The notes under the pieces are model-generated. The model was not told the DNA's origin. It searched no databases and was given only the letters and a program-made list of their open reading frames with translations. This document shows positions 1-8,355 of a stretch of 64,000 nucleotides of DNA, one piece after another (the stretch's first letter is position 1; each line of letters begins with the position of its first letter). The position numbers were made by a program, and so were the translations under genes. Source of the stretch: Hymenobacter swuensis DY53 (GTDB lineage: Bacteria; Bacteroidota; Bacteroidia; Cytophagales; Hymenobacteraceae); assembly GCF_000576555.1 (NCBI RefSeq), contig NZ_CP007145.1, positions 620,001 to 684,000 of the forward strand, given 5' to 3'.

Positions 1-37
1 CTCCTAGCTCCTTACTTCTCACTTCTAACTCCTGAAA

Positions 38-721
38 TTGTCTACTCGCCTCGCCCGTCTGCTTCACCTCGCCGATTCGGCCCTGCCGACGGGTGGGTTT
101 GCGTATTCGTATGGGCTGGAGAGTAGCCGTACGTTTGGGTTGGTGCAATCGGAAAGCGGGCTGCGGAATTACCTGTACTCGTTTTTGCAGCAGGCCGTGG
201 GGCTGGAGGTGCCGTTTCTGAACGCCTGCTACCGGGCCGCTTTGCCCGCCGGGGCTGAGGCCCTCCGCACCATTGTGCAGGAGTACGACGCCCAGTTGCT
301 GGTGCCGGCCCTGCACCGCGGTAGCCTCACGCAGGGCAAAACCTGGCTGCGGCTGCTGCACTCGTTTTACCCGGCCGCTGGCCTGCCCGCCCTGGGCGAG
401 TGGCTGGCCGCCGAGGAGTTGCCGCTGCACTTCGTGCCCCTATTGGCCCTGAGCCTGCGCCGCCTCGAATACACCCTGCCCGAAATTCACACGCTCTACC
501 TGCACTTGGCCCTGCGAGACCAAGTCAGCGCGGCCATCCGGCTGGGCTGCCTGGGCCCCATGGAAGGTCACCGCCTCCAGCACGAGTTCTACGCCATCTT
601 CGACGACCTGCTGCTCGGTGCCGATGCCCTCGACCACCGCCATGCTACCCGCTCCGCCGTCCTGCTCGACGCCGCCCAGATGCTGCATGAACAGGTGTAC
701 TCCCGCCTGTTTCAGAATTGA
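38..721 (+). CDS. ureF: Urease accessory protein UreF
   Basis: UreF acts in the cytoplasm with UreD and UreG in the complex that delivers nickel to apo-urease and regulates the UreG GTPase. The 227-residue length fits the family, and the N-terminal segment LADSALPTGGFAYSYGLE is the typical UreF opening. The C-terminal half has the usual helical pattern. No ATG lies before residue 25; an in-frame TAA at 26-28 leaves CTG at 32 or TTG at 38 as starts, and TTG fits the family alignment. ureG follows on the same strand after a 206-bp gap holding an inverted repeat. The urease structural genes and ureE are not in the window and may lie upstream. Confidence 0.93.
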   Translation: MSTRLARLLHLADSALPTGGFAYSYGLESSRTFGLVQSESGLRNYLYSFLQQAVGLEVPFLNACYRAALPAGAEALRTIVQEYDAQLLVPALHRGSLTQGKTWLRLLHSFYPAAGLPALGEWLAAEELPLHFVPLLALSLRRLEYTLPEIHTLYLHLALRDQVSAAIRLGCLGPMEGHRLQHEFYAIFDDLLLGADALDHRHATRSAVLLDAAQMLHEQVYSRLFQN

Positions 722-765
722 TGTAGGGGAAAGAACGATGAGAAACCAGAACGACGAAAAAGAAC

Positions 766-868
766 GTCATTCCGAGCTTGCCGAGCAATCTCGCGTGCTG
801 ATGTAAGGGTTACTATTGCAACATCAGCACGCGAGATTCCTCGGCTCCGGCTGCGCCTCTGCATGACG
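766..868. repeat. Dispersed inverted repeat, type 1, copy A
   Basis: Perfect 18-bp arms at 787-804 and 821-838 surround a 16-nt loop. The outer ends read GTCATTCCGAGC on the left and GCATGACGG on the right. The same words recur at 1701-1910. It sits between ureF and ureG and could form a strong RNA hairpin. No ORF or transposase is associated. Confidence 0.8.
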
Positions 869-927
869 GCCTGGGTAGCGCATCCATTCACCCATTCATC
901 AGTCCAACACTCCAGCCATTCACCTTC

Positions 928-1680
928 ATGCCCTTAATTGATAAACTCGCCCTGCTGCTCCACGGTCATACGCACGAGTACTACGAGTCGCCCGGCGACT
1001 TCGCCCGGCGCGAAACGAGGCGGCTGCCGTCGCACCGCAATTTCCGGCAGCGAGCCTTCACGGTGGGGATTGGCGGGCCGGTGGGCACGGGCAAAACGGC
1101 GCTGCTGAAGGCGTTGTGTGAACGGCTGCGCCACGAGTTCGAGCTGGGCGTGGTCACCAACGATATCTTCACCAGCGAGGACGCTGAGTTCCTCATCCGC
1201 CACAGCGCCCTGAGCGAGGACCGGATTGTGGGCGTGGAAACCGGCGGCTGCCCCCACGCGGCCATTCGGGAGGATATTTCCCTGAACATGGACGCGCTGG
1301 AAGGCCTGATGAAGCGCTTCGATAACCGCCTGGATTACCTGTTCGTGGAAAGCGGCGGCGACAATTTGGCGGCCCATTTCAGCCGGGAGCTGGTAGACTA
1401 TTCCATCTACGTCATCGACGTATCGGGCGGCGACAAAGTGCCCCGCAAGGGCGGCCCCGGCATCACCCAGTCGGACCTGCTGGTCATCAACAAAACCGAC
1501 CTCGCCGAGCTGGTGCGCGCCGACCTGAGCGTGATGGACCGGGACGCCCGCCGCATGCGTGGGGAAGGACCGTTCCTGTTCGCCCGCGCCCTGCACGGTG
1601 TCGGGCTAAAGGAAATTGTGCAGCACATTCACGCGGCAAAAGCGCGGGCGTTCGAGGCCGTTGGGGCGGAGCGTCGGTAG
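928..1680 (+). CDS. ureG: Urease accessory GTPase UreG
   Basis: UreG is the SIMIBI-class GTPase that binds nickel and drives its insertion into urease. Visible features are the P-loop GPVGTGKT at residues 50-57, the ESGGDNLA segment and the NKTD guanine-specificity motif. At 250 residues it is longer than the usual ~205. The extra ~40 N-terminal residues include HGHTHEY, a likely metal-binding extension like those on some UreG proteins. It starts at ATG 928. It lies downstream of ureF on the same strand, and ureD is convergent to it. Repeats flank it on both sides. Confidence 0.97.
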   Translation: MPLIDKLALLLHGHTHEYYESPGDFARRETRRLPSHRNFRQRAFTVGIGGPVGTGKTALLKALCERLRHEFELGVVTNDIFTSEDAEFLIRHSALSEDRIVGVETGGCPHAAIREDISLNMDALEGLMKRFDNRLDYLFVESGGDNLAAHFSRELVDYSIYVIDVSGGDKVPRKGGPGITQSDLLVINKTDLAELVRADLSVMDRDARRMRGEGPFLFARALHGVGLKEIVQHIHAAKARAFEAVGAERR

Positions 1681-1700
1681 AGTCAGTAGTATGGTAGACC

Positions 1701-1910
1701 GTCATTCCGAGCGTAGCCGGAGGCGAAGTCGAGGAATTTCGCGTGCTGATGTTGGGTTGGTAATTTAAGCCCCTCTCTTCTGGAGAGGGATTGGGGTGAT
1801 GCGCAATCACTAGCTCTAGTGAAGCGGTAGAGATGCTTCGACTTCGCTCAACATGACGGTTACCAGTGCAACGTCAGCGCGCGAGATTCCTCGGCAAGCT
1901 CGGAATGACG
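1701..1910. repeat. Dispersed inverted repeat, type 1, copy B (interrupted)
   Basis: The left arm (1701-1752) carries GTCATTCCGAGCG and TCGCGTGCTGATGTT. The right arm (1870-1910) carries AACGTCAGCGCGCGAGATT and CTCGGAATGACG, complementary to the left. About 118 bp between the arms includes a further partial copy (CTTCGACTTCGCTCAACATGACGG, in part, near 1836-1859). It lies between the convergent 3' ends of ureG and ureD and may serve as a bidirectional terminator. Confidence 0.75.
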
Positions 1911-1920
1911 TTCAGTTAAA

Positions 1921-2778
1921 CTAATACTTCCGCTTTCCCGCGTGAAACCCCAACAGCTCCGGCGCGGCCAGTGCCTCGTGCAGCGCGTTGTAGATGGGTT
2001 GCAGGGCGGCGCGGCCGTGGCCGACGGCGCGGAGCAGGTGCAGGCCGGGACGAGCTTCGGTGAAGGCTACCACGGCGGGCTGCTGGGAGAGGTCGGGCGT
2101 CAGCTCGTGGCGAGAGTGGGGCTGCTGGGCGGCCAGCACGGCGGAAAGCTGCCGAAACCGGGCATCCTCGGGCGAGCCGGCCAGGTACACCGACAGCGTG
2201 GTCTGGTAAGGGCCGAAGTGGGCGGGTGAGGTGGCAATGTGCTCCTGGGGTTGGAAGCCGAACCGGTCGAGGGCCAGCAGCCGGCCCCCGTACGTCAGCC
2301 GGGCTTCCGACGCGTAACTATGAAATTCGAACTGCTCTCCACTGTCCATGCGGCCCGAGTGCAGCCAGTCGGCCAGCAGCAGCACGGCCCCGGGCTGCAG
2401 GTGCCAGTGCTGCTGCTGGCGGAAGCGGGCCTGGGCCTGAAGCACCAGCGGGTCAGGCAGCACTGCCGTGAGGCTGCCGGCGGCCAAGTGAGTCTCCAGG
2501 TGCTGCTCGGCGCTGGCTCCACTGTCGGAGCGGTATACGCGGGTGTTGGCCTGGGTGCTCAGCAGCAGCCGGGCGTCGGCCTGCACGTGTAGTCGCAGCC
2601 GTACCATGTCGCCCGCCAGAAATCCGCCCCCGTAGCTAGACAAAACCACGTGGCAGCCCGCCCCGTGGGTGCGCGGGTTCAGCAGCTTCAGCGGCTGCAC
2701 GCTGCGGCTGCGCGTCAGCACCGACTGGCCGCGCACAGCCGTTATTTCTACTTCACTCCACTCGGGTTCTTCGGGCAT
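1921..2778 (-). CDS. ureD: Urease accessory protein UreD (UreH)
   Basis: UreD is the scaffold that binds apo-urease and recruits UreF-UreG for nickel delivery. The family is seen in the SSYGGGFLAGD segment near residues 48-58, the THGAGCHVVL stretch before it, LLLSTQANTRVYRS, and the LLADWLHSGR segment. The length from ATG 2778 is 285 residues; a TTG seven codons upstream would give 292. The gene points toward ureG, opposite to the usual same-strand order, so it needs its own promoter in 2779-2870. The three ure genes form two divergent units despite their shared role. Confidence 0.93.
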   Translation of the reverse strand: MPEEPEWSEVEITAVRGQSVLTRSRSVQPLKLLNPRTHGAGCHVVLSSYGGGFLAGDMVRLRLHVQADARLLLSTQANTRVYRSDSGASAEQHLETHLAAGSLTAVLPDPLVLQAQARFRQQQHWHLQPGAVLLLADWLHSGRMDSGEQFEFHSYASEARLTYGGRLLALDRFGFQPQEHIATSPAHFGPYQTTLSVYLAGSPEDARFRQLSAVLAAQQPHSRHELTPDLSQQPAVVAFTEARPGLHLLRAVGHGRAALQPIYNALHEALAAPELLGFHAGKRKY

Positions 2779-2870
2779 AACGAACAGGTAGCAGTGCAAA
2801 TATGCATTTCTACTTGTTCGTTATGCTATTCGCAGCCCCCTTAGCGCTAGTGATACGCCACTCATTGGCC

Positions 2871-3245
2871 TTATGGCCGGCAGCCTACGTTTTCCACTGC
2901 CAGTTGTGGAACATCGAACCCCTGATAGATAGCCAAGCAGGGCTGTGACGTGGCTTCCTCTGTTGTGACCGAGCGAAGTTGGAAAGTCACCTCAGTGCCA
3001 GCCGCTGAGGTAGCCGGCAGCGCAGAGTAAGTACCAAAGACATTGTGGTAGATGGTGCCATTATAGGTAATTGTCTTGCCCACCGTCTGGTCGTCCTCAG
3101 TCAGCTGAATCAGCGTGCCATTGCAGCTAGGGCCTAGTATGCGGCCCTTTGTGCACGTACTATAGATGGTAATGACATCGGCATCATTGCAGCTGCTAAG
3201 ACCGAGTAGCAAGGTGCTGACGAGTAGGGGTAGGATCTTCTTCAT
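2871..3245 (-). CDS. Small lipoprotein, function unknown
   Basis: A 124-residue predicted lipoprotein. The N-terminus MKKILPLLVSTLLLGLSSC is a signal peptide with the lipobox ending LSSC, so it should be anchored in the inner or outer membrane facing the periplasm. ATG 3245 is chosen because the signal peptide begins there; the longer frame upstream is not protein-like. The mature part has Cys pairs (CTKGRILGPSC and a C-terminal NVGC) and beta-strand-like spacing. I do not recognise a family. It is unlinked by operon structure to ureD, 92 bp downstream. Confidence 0.75.
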   Translation of the reverse strand: MKKILPLLVSTLLLGLSSCNDADVITIYSTCTKGRILGPSCNGTLIQLTEDDQTVGKTITYNGTIYHNVFGTYSALPATSAAGTEVTFQLRSVTTEEATSQPCLAIYQGFDVPQLAVENVGCRP

Positions 3246-3350
3246 GCGGGAGTTACTATAATAAGCGTATGCCCGAAGGAGACTACAGGCTGCCATAACG
3301 TTGCATCAGCTAACAGCACTCTTGTCTGCCCGGCGAAACAACGCGTGCTG

Positions 3351-4001
3351 CTACTCCGCCGGCCGCAGCACTGCCAGCAACTCCCGCACCTGGGCCGTGA
3401 GGCGGGCGGGTTCGTCGGTGTCGAGCAGGCGGGCGTCGAGGCCGACGCAGGTGGCTCCGGCAGCTTGCCATTCCGTGAGGCTTTCGACGGTGGCCTGAAT
3501 GCCACCCGTAACCATCAGTGGCACTTGCGGCAGTGGGCCGCGCAGGATGCGTAGGTATTCCGGCGTGAGGTAGGCTGAAGGAAACAGCTTTACAAGGGTG
3601 GCGCCCAGGCGGTGAGCCTCGTACACTTCGTTCAGCGTCTGAGCGCCGGGCAGCCAGGCCAGGTTGTAGCTGCGGCACACGGCGGCCACGTCGGGGCTAC
3701 ACACGGGCTGGATGATAAAGTCGGCCCCGGCCTCAATGAAGCGGCCGGCCTCCTCAGCCGTGAAGATGGTACCCGCCCCCAGCAGCAGATCCGGAAAATC
3801 CGCCTCCACAAAACGTTGCAGCCGCTCGAAGATTTCCGGGGCCTGGGGGCCACGGTTGGTAAACTCAAACAGCCGCACGCCGGCCGTGTGGCAGGCCGCC
3901 AGCACCCGGCGGGCATACTCTTCCTGAGCGTGGTAGAACACCGGAATCAGCGGGTGCTGGCGAGCTTGCGTAAGGGCGTGGGCGGCAGTAAAGCGGGGCA
4001 T
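3351..4001 (-). CDS. eda: KDPG/KHG aldolase (2-dehydro-3-deoxyphosphogluconate aldolase)
   Basis: Class I aldolase that splits 2-keto-3-deoxy-6-phosphogluconate to pyruvate and glyceraldehyde 3-phosphate, and 4-hydroxy-2-oxoglutarate, in the cytoplasm. At 216 residues it has the family length. The FEFTNRG segment carries the acidic and Arg pocket residues, LLGAGT follows, and the LVKLFP motif holds the Schiff-base lysine. MVTGGIQ near the end fits the phosphate-binding loop. No edd (6-phosphogluconate dehydratase) or sugar-acid kinase is nearby, so the substrate may come from uronate or sugar-acid breakdown. It appears monocistronic. Confidence 0.9.
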   Translation of the reverse strand: MPRFTAAHALTQARQHPLIPVFYHAQEEYARRVLAACHTAGVRLFEFTNRGPQAPEIFERLQRFVEADFPDLLLGAGTIFTAEEAGRFIEAGADFIIQPVCSPDVAAVCRSYNLAWLPGAQTLNEVYEAHRLGATLVKLFPSAYLTPEYLRILRGPLPQVPLMVTGGIQATVESLTEWQAAGATCVGLDARLLDTDEPARLTAQVRELLAVLRPAE

Positions 4002-4005
4002 TGGC

Positions 4006-4091
4006 TAGTTGTCAGTTGGTAGTTGGCGATTGTCAGTACGGATTTCCCCGGAAAAAAGCCCTGACAACTGTCAACTACCAACTGACAACTA
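4006..4091. repeat. Intergenic inverted repeat with perfect 20-bp arms
   Basis: Arms 4006-4025 (TAGTTGTCAGTTGGTAGTTG) and 4072-4091 are exact reverse complements with a 46-bp spacer. It lies between the start of eda and the stop of the PH-domain gene, which it overlaps by a few bases. GTTAGTTGTTGG-type words also occur inside dnaX at 63396-63427, so this may be a low-complexity dispersed element. Confidence 0.8.
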
Positions 4092-4463
4092 AATAGCAAA
4101 CTCGCCCAGGGCGCGGTAGACGTCGTACACGTTTTTGTCGCCGCGGAAGGTTTTGCTGATGGGCTCGGTCTGGCCGCGCACCCAGATTTTCAGCTCGGCG
4201 TCGAGGTCGAAGTGGCCGGTGGTTTCCATTGAGAACCGCTCGATGCTACGGTAGGGCAAGCTCAGGTACTCGCGCTTTTTGCCCGTTACGCCCTGCTTGT
4301 CCACCAGAATGAGGCGTTTGGTAGTGAATACCATCAGGTCGCGCAGTACGGCGTAGGCGTTGCGCACCTGCTCGCCGGGGGAAAGAAGCTGTTGCAGCTC
4401 CAGCTGCATATCCTGCGCGTCGGTTTCGGAAGCATTGCCCAGTAGGCCGTCGAGAAGTCCCAT
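4089..4463 (-). CDS. Bacterial PH-domain protein
   Basis: A 124-residue soluble protein that resembles the bacterial pleckstrin-homology family (bPH_1, PF08000). The pattern is LLSPGEQVRNAYAVLRDLMVFTTKRLILVDKQG, here quoted only in part by its key words FTTKRLILVD and SLPYRSIERFS, then FDLDAELKIW and a C-terminal helix. These proteins form ring-like oligomers; the biological role is mostly unknown. ATG 4463 is chosen since upstream residues are not conserved-looking. It sits 35 bp downstream of the HEAT-like gene on the same strand, so the two may be co-transcribed. Confidence 0.8.
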   Translation of the reverse strand: MGLLDGLLGNASETDAQDMQLELQQLLSPGEQVRNAYAVLRDLMVFTTKRLILVDKQGVTGKKREYLSLPYRSIERFSMETTGHFDLDAELKIWVRGQTEPISKTFRGDKNVYDVYRALGEFAI

Positions 4464-4498
4464 CGTAAGTAGTTCAATTGGTGGAAAGGTGGTGGAAA

Positions 4499-5008
4499 CT
4501 ACAACTCTTCCACCAGTTCCCCGATGTTTTCCAAACCTAATTCCAGCAGGGAGGTGCTGGGCGCCAACTGCGTTACGCCCCATTGCTGCTGAATGATGGC
4601 CACATCTTCGAGGGAATACTCGAAATCCTGCGCCTCAATGGCCATCAGCGCCATCAGCTGTGCTTCATAGCCTTGCTGAAAGACTATCTGGAAGAGTTCC
4701 TTCAATAAATGCCGACAATCAAACTGGGTGAGAGCGTACACCATCGTGCCGTTGGAGCCGCGCGTTTCCGGCCGCTGAATGGCGCGCAGAAGCGGCGTAA
4801 CGGCCCGTTCATCCCCCAGGTACGCCAAGCCCATAGCGGCCCGGTTGCGCCACCCACGCTCCGCAGTTTCCAGCAGATACAGGTAGAATTGCACTACTTC
4901 CTCAGTGCCAATGGCCGTTAAGGCCTCAAATGCTTCATAAGCCGCCTCCGGATCGGGGCCGAGGGCTTGGTTCCTGAGTGATTCCAGACTGGAGGATGCG
5001 TTGGGCAT
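4499..5008 (-). CDS. HEAT-repeat-like protein
   Basis: A 169-residue all-helical protein without signal peptide. Segments such as AAMGLAYLGDERAVTPLLRAIQ near residues 57-78 (key words LAYLGDERAV and LLRAI) are typical of a HEAT or PBS-lyase-like repeat, and further helices follow. Such proteins are protein-interaction scaffolds; no enzymatic motif is visible. It lies upstream of the PH-domain gene on the same strand. A hairpin immediately before its start separates it from the M1 peptidase gene. Confidence 0.65.
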   Translation of the reverse strand: MPNASSSLESLRNQALGPDPEAAYEAFEALTAIGTEEVVQFYLYLLETAERGWRNRAAMGLAYLGDERAVTPLLRAIQRPETRGSNGTMVYALTQFDCRHLLKELFQIVFQQGYEAQLMALMAIEAQDFEYSLEDVAIIQQQWGVTQLAPSTSLLELGLENIGELVEEL

Positions 5009-5013
5009 TGCTA

Positions 5014-5048
5014 TAAAAAAGCAGCCGACCCCACCGGGGCCGGCTGCT
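5014..5048 (-). terminator. Rho-independent terminator of the M1 peptidase gene
   Basis: On the minus strand AGCAGCCG and CGGCTGCT pair around a GC-rich loop and are followed by a run of six T. It ends 27 bp after the M1 peptidase stop and abuts the start of the HEAT-like gene. Confidence 0.85.
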
Positions 5049-5074
5049 GAAAGCTACCACAAAAACGGCAGTGC

Positions 5075-7429
5075 TTAGTTGGTGCCGCCGGTGCTGGCGC
5101 CGGTCGGTTTCTTCTCCTGCTGCTGCAAAGCCGACTGCTGCATGGGGTTGGGCTGGGCGCGCTGCTGGTACTCAAACAGCTCGAAGCGCGACGGCGCGGC
5201 TTTCTGGGGCCAGCTGTTGTTGCTCAGGTCGGTATCGGCGGTTTGCTGCAAGGGGTCCAGCACGAAGCTCACCACCGGCTTTTCGGTGATGAACACCTTG
5301 GTTACCTCTGCGTTGTTTTTGCGCCAGATTTCGGCCGGAATGTTCATCATTTCCTGCTTGCCGTCCTCGTAGGTCATCTGCACGATGACCGGCATGGTCA
5401 GGCCGCCCTTGTTCTTGAGGCTCACCTCGTAGAAGTGCAGGCCGCTGTTGAGGCGCTGCTGCTGCTCGGGGCTCAGGCCCTTCACCATCTGCTGGTAGCG
5501 CTGCTTGTCGGCCTCGGTGGTAGCCAGCGGGTCGTACTGGTTGTAGAAGTCCTTGAGCTCGGGCTTGTCGTCCACCAGGGTTTTCTTGATGTCCTGCAGG
5601 TTGCGCTGCTGCGAAATGCTCTGGGGAGCTTTGTTGATCATCTCCCGCTTGCGGGCATTCTCGATTTCAGGGTTTTTCGAGTCCACCGTGTACCACTTCA
5701 CGCCGTCGATGGCAATGTCGGTTTTATCCACGCTGTAGAACCAACCGCGCCAGAACCAGTCAAGGTCTACGCCCGAGGCGTCTTCCATGGTGCGGAAGAA
5801 GTCGGCGGGGGTGGGGTGCTTGTAGGCCCAGCGGGTGGCGTATTCCTTAAAAGCGTAGTCGAACAGTTCGCGGCCCATGATGGTCTCGCGCAGAATGTTC
5901 AGGCCGGTGGCGGGCTTGCCGTAGGCGTTGTTGCCAAACTGCAGTACCGATTCCGAGTTGGTCATAATGGGGGTCTGCAGGCTCTTATCCGACTGCATGT
6001 AGGCCACGATGTTGGCCGGCTCGCCGCGGCGCGAAGGGTAGTTTCGCTCCCATTCCTGCTCCGTGAGGTACTGCACGAAGGTGTTCAGGCCCTCGTCCAT
6101 CCACGTCCACTGGCGCTCATCGGAGTTCACAATCATGGGGAAGAAGTTGTGCCCCACCTCGTGGATAATCACCGATATCATGCCGTACTTCCGGTCGGCC
6201 GAGTAGGTGCCGTCCTTTTCGGGGCGGCCACCGTTGAAGCTCAGCATCGGGTACTCCATGCCGCCCACCGGCCCGTGCACCGAAATGGCCACCGGGTAGG
6301 CGTACGGGATGGTGAATTTGGAGTAGGTTTTGATGGTGTGGGCAATAACCTCTGTCGAGTACTTGCCCCACAGCGGGTTGCCTTCCTTGGGGTAGAAGCT
6401 CATGCACATCACCGGCACGCCGTTCTGCTTCACGCCCATAGCATCCCAGATGAATTTTCGGGACGAAGCCCAGGCGAAGTCGCGCACGTTTTTGGCGGCA
6501 AACGTCCAGGTTTTGGTGTCCTTGGAGCGCGTCAACTCGGCCCGCTCCGCCTCCAGCGGCGACACAATGAGTACCGGCTTATTGGAATTCTTGGCTTGGT
6601 CCAGGCGCTGCCGCTGGGCCGAAGACAGGACTTCCGAGGCATTCTGCAGCGTGCCGGTGGCACCCACCACGTGGTCGGCGGGAGCCGTGATGCTTACGCG
6701 GTAGTCGCCGAAGGGCAGGGCAAACTCGCCATTGCCCAGGAACTGCTTGTGCTGCCAGCCCTGGTTGTCGGAGTACACCGCCATACGGGGGTAGAACTGG
6801 GCAATTTCGTAGAGGTAGTTCTTATCCTCCGGGAAAAACTCGTAGCCCGAGCGTTGGTTGATCTTGGTCTGGTCGTTGATGTTGTAGCTCCACTTGATGC
6901 TGAACGTCACGGCCTGCTTGGGCCGCAGCGGCGTGGGCAGGTCCACGCGCATCATGGTGTGGTTAATCACATAGGGCAGAGCCTTGCCGCCCTTCATTTT
7001 CACCTCCGCAATCTTGAAGCCGCCATCAAATTCGCTTTTCTGCAGATAATCCAGCGCCTGAAACGGCATGCGGGGCTGAATCTGGCCTACCTCGGTAGCC
7101 GTGGTGATGGAGTTCTTGTCCATCACGTTCTGATCGAGCTGCACCCACAGGTAGGTCAGCACGTCGGGCGAGAGGTTGGTGTAGGTGATATCCTCGTCGC
7201 CGCTGATGGCCTGCCGGGTATCATCCAGCTTCACCCGAATGTTGTAGTCGGCGCGCTGCTGCCAGTAATCGGTGCCGGGCGCACCGGAGGCGGTGCGGTA
7301 GGAGTTGGGCGTAGGCAGCATCGTTTCGAGCTGCGCGAATTTATCGGTACCGGAGTTGGTGTTCTGCGCCGCCGTCGGCAGGGCCAGCAGCGCCGCCAGC
7401 CCGGCGGCCAGCAGAGTAGGTTTCAGCAT
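5075..7429 (-). CDS. M1-family zinc metallopeptidase, exported
   Basis: An exported aminopeptidase-like enzyme of 784 residues. It has a signal peptide (LLAAGLAALLALPTAAQ), an N-terminal beta domain, then HEVGH at residues 423-427 with the third zinc ligand E446 in WMDEG, exactly 18 residues later, as in M1 peptidases. The C-terminal part (from about residue 600) is charged and Gln/Pro-rich at the end. Related Bacteroidota proteins are annotated simply as M1 family metallopeptidases. It lacks a clear T9SS sorting domain, so it is probably periplasmic. Its own terminator follows; it appears monocistronic. Confidence 0.93.
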   Translation of the reverse strand: MLKPTLLAAGLAALLALPTAAQNTNSGTDKFAQLETMLPTPNSYRTASGAPGTDYWQQRADYNIRVKLDDTRQAISGDEDITYTNLSPDVLTYLWVQLDQNVMDKNSITTATEVGQIQPRMPFQALDYLQKSEFDGGFKIAEVKMKGGKALPYVINHTMMRVDLPTPLRPKQAVTFSIKWSYNINDQTKINQRSGYEFFPEDKNYLYEIAQFYPRMAVYSDNQGWQHKQFLGNGEFALPFGDYRVSITAPADHVVGATGTLQNASEVLSSAQRQRLDQAKNSNKPVLIVSPLEAERAELTRSKDTKTWTFAAKNVRDFAWASSRKFIWDAMGVKQNGVPVMCMSFYPKEGNPLWGKYSTEVIAHTIKTYSKFTIPYAYPVAISVHGPVGGMEYPMLSFNGGRPEKDGTYSADRKYGMISVIIHEVGHNFFPMIVNSDERQWTWMDEGLNTFVQYLTEQEWERNYPSRRGEPANIVAYMQSDKSLQTPIMTNSESVLQFGNNAYGKPATGLNILRETIMGRELFDYAFKEYATRWAYKHPTPADFFRTMEDASGVDLDWFWRGWFYSVDKTDIAIDGVKWYTVDSKNPEIENARKREMINKAPQSISQQRNLQDIKKTLVDDKPELKDFYNQYDPLATTEADKQRYQQMVKGLSPEQQQRLNSGLHFYEVSLKNKGGLTMPVIVQMTYEDGKQEMMNIPAEIWRKNNAEVTKVFITEKPVVSFVLDPLQQTADTDLSNNSWPQKAAPSRFELFEYQQRAQPNPMQQSALQQQEKKPTGASTGGTN

Positions 7430-7570
7430 AGAGGTGAAAAAGGGGAGAAAAAGACGTTTTGACAGGCAGTAGCAGCAATTTGGAGAAACTCGGCAGCGCC
7501 GCGTGCGGCGAAAGACGCCGGGGGCAGAAGCAGGTTGCAGGCATCGGTTCCGGAAGATACGACAACCGTT

Positions 7571-8182
7571 TCAACCCTGCACCAGGCCCAGCAGCAGCAC
7601 CAGGGCAATGCCCAGGGCCGCGCCGGTGGTTACCAGCAGCCAGTCGCGGCGCGCCACCCGGAGGCCCCGCAACAGCCCGAAGCCCAGCAGCAGAATCAGG
7701 CCCACAATGAGCAACTGGCCCAGCTCCACGCCTACGTTAAAGCTCAGCAGCTCCAGCACCGGCCGGCTCTGGTGGCCCAGCAGCTCACGCAGGTAGCTGG
7801 AAAAGCCCAGGCCGTGAATCAGCCCGAACACGGCCGCCAGCAGATTGGGCAGGGTGAGCAGAATCGGTTCTGGTGTGCGGCTTTCGGCTAGGCGGGCTTC
7901 CGGCTGGCCGGCGCGCAGCAGGTTCAGCAGGCAGGTCAGCACAATGGTCACCGGAATCAGCACCTCAATCAACTGGGGTGAGTACTGCACCACATCCAGC
8001 GTAGCCAGGGCCAGCGTGATGGAATGGCCCACCGTGAAGCTGGTCACCAGGGCTACCACTCGCCGCCAGTCCCGCAGCACGTAGGGCGCGCACAGGGCCA
8101 GCAAAAACACCAGGTGGTCGTAGGCCCGCAGGTTGAAGATGTGGTGAAAGCCGAGCTGGAGGTAGGTGCTGAAAACAGACAT
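7571..8182 (-). CDS. HupE/UreJ-type membrane protein
   Basis: A 203-residue protein with about six hydrophobic segments and no signal sequence. It matches the HupE/UreJ_2 style: GFHHIFNLRAYDHLVFLLAL near residues 9-28, then SFTVGHSITLALA with a membrane His, and LIHGLGFSSYL with a second conserved His. HupE/UreJ proteins are nickel permeases or accessory factors; in Bacteroidota members the substrate is unproven. The presence of ure genes 5 kb away is suggestive only. ATG 8182 is chosen as the first Met before the conserved region. Confidence 0.78.
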   Translation of the reverse strand: MSVFSTYLQLGFHHIFNLRAYDHLVFLLALCAPYVLRDWRRVVALVTSFTVGHSITLALATLDVVQYSPQLIEVLIPVTIVLTCLLNLLRAGQPEARLAESRTPEPILLTLPNLLAAVFGLIHGLGFSSYLRELLGHQSRPVLELLSFNVGVELGQLLIVGLILLLGFGLLRGLRVARRDWLLVTTGAALGIALVLLLGLVQG

Positions 8183-8295
8183 GCAGAAAATCCGGGACTG
8201 AAAGGAAGCCCAAATATCACGAACCCGAGCTGGTTTTGTAGGCGGCCTTACCATCTGACGTGAGAAGGATGTCACGAGGCGTCAGGCGGAGTGCA

Positions 8296-8333
8296 CAAAA
8301 AAAACTCCCTGCCGACAGAGCCGGCAGGGAGTT
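8296..8333 (-). terminator. Terminator of the giant T9SS surface protein gene
   Basis: AACTCCCTGCCG and CGGCAGGGAGTT form a 12-bp stem; on the minus strand it is followed by a run of eight or more T. It lies 23 bp after the stop of the large gene. Confidence 0.9.
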
Positions 8334-8355
8334 GCAAAAGCGCGGGGAATAAGTA

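Noticed and set aside
5243..7462. 739-codon open frame on the plus strand opposite the M1 peptidase gene
   Set aside because: It is the antisense shadow of a GC-rich gene; the product is Val/His/Leu/Gly-rich with no domain, while the minus frame has a full zinc peptidase.
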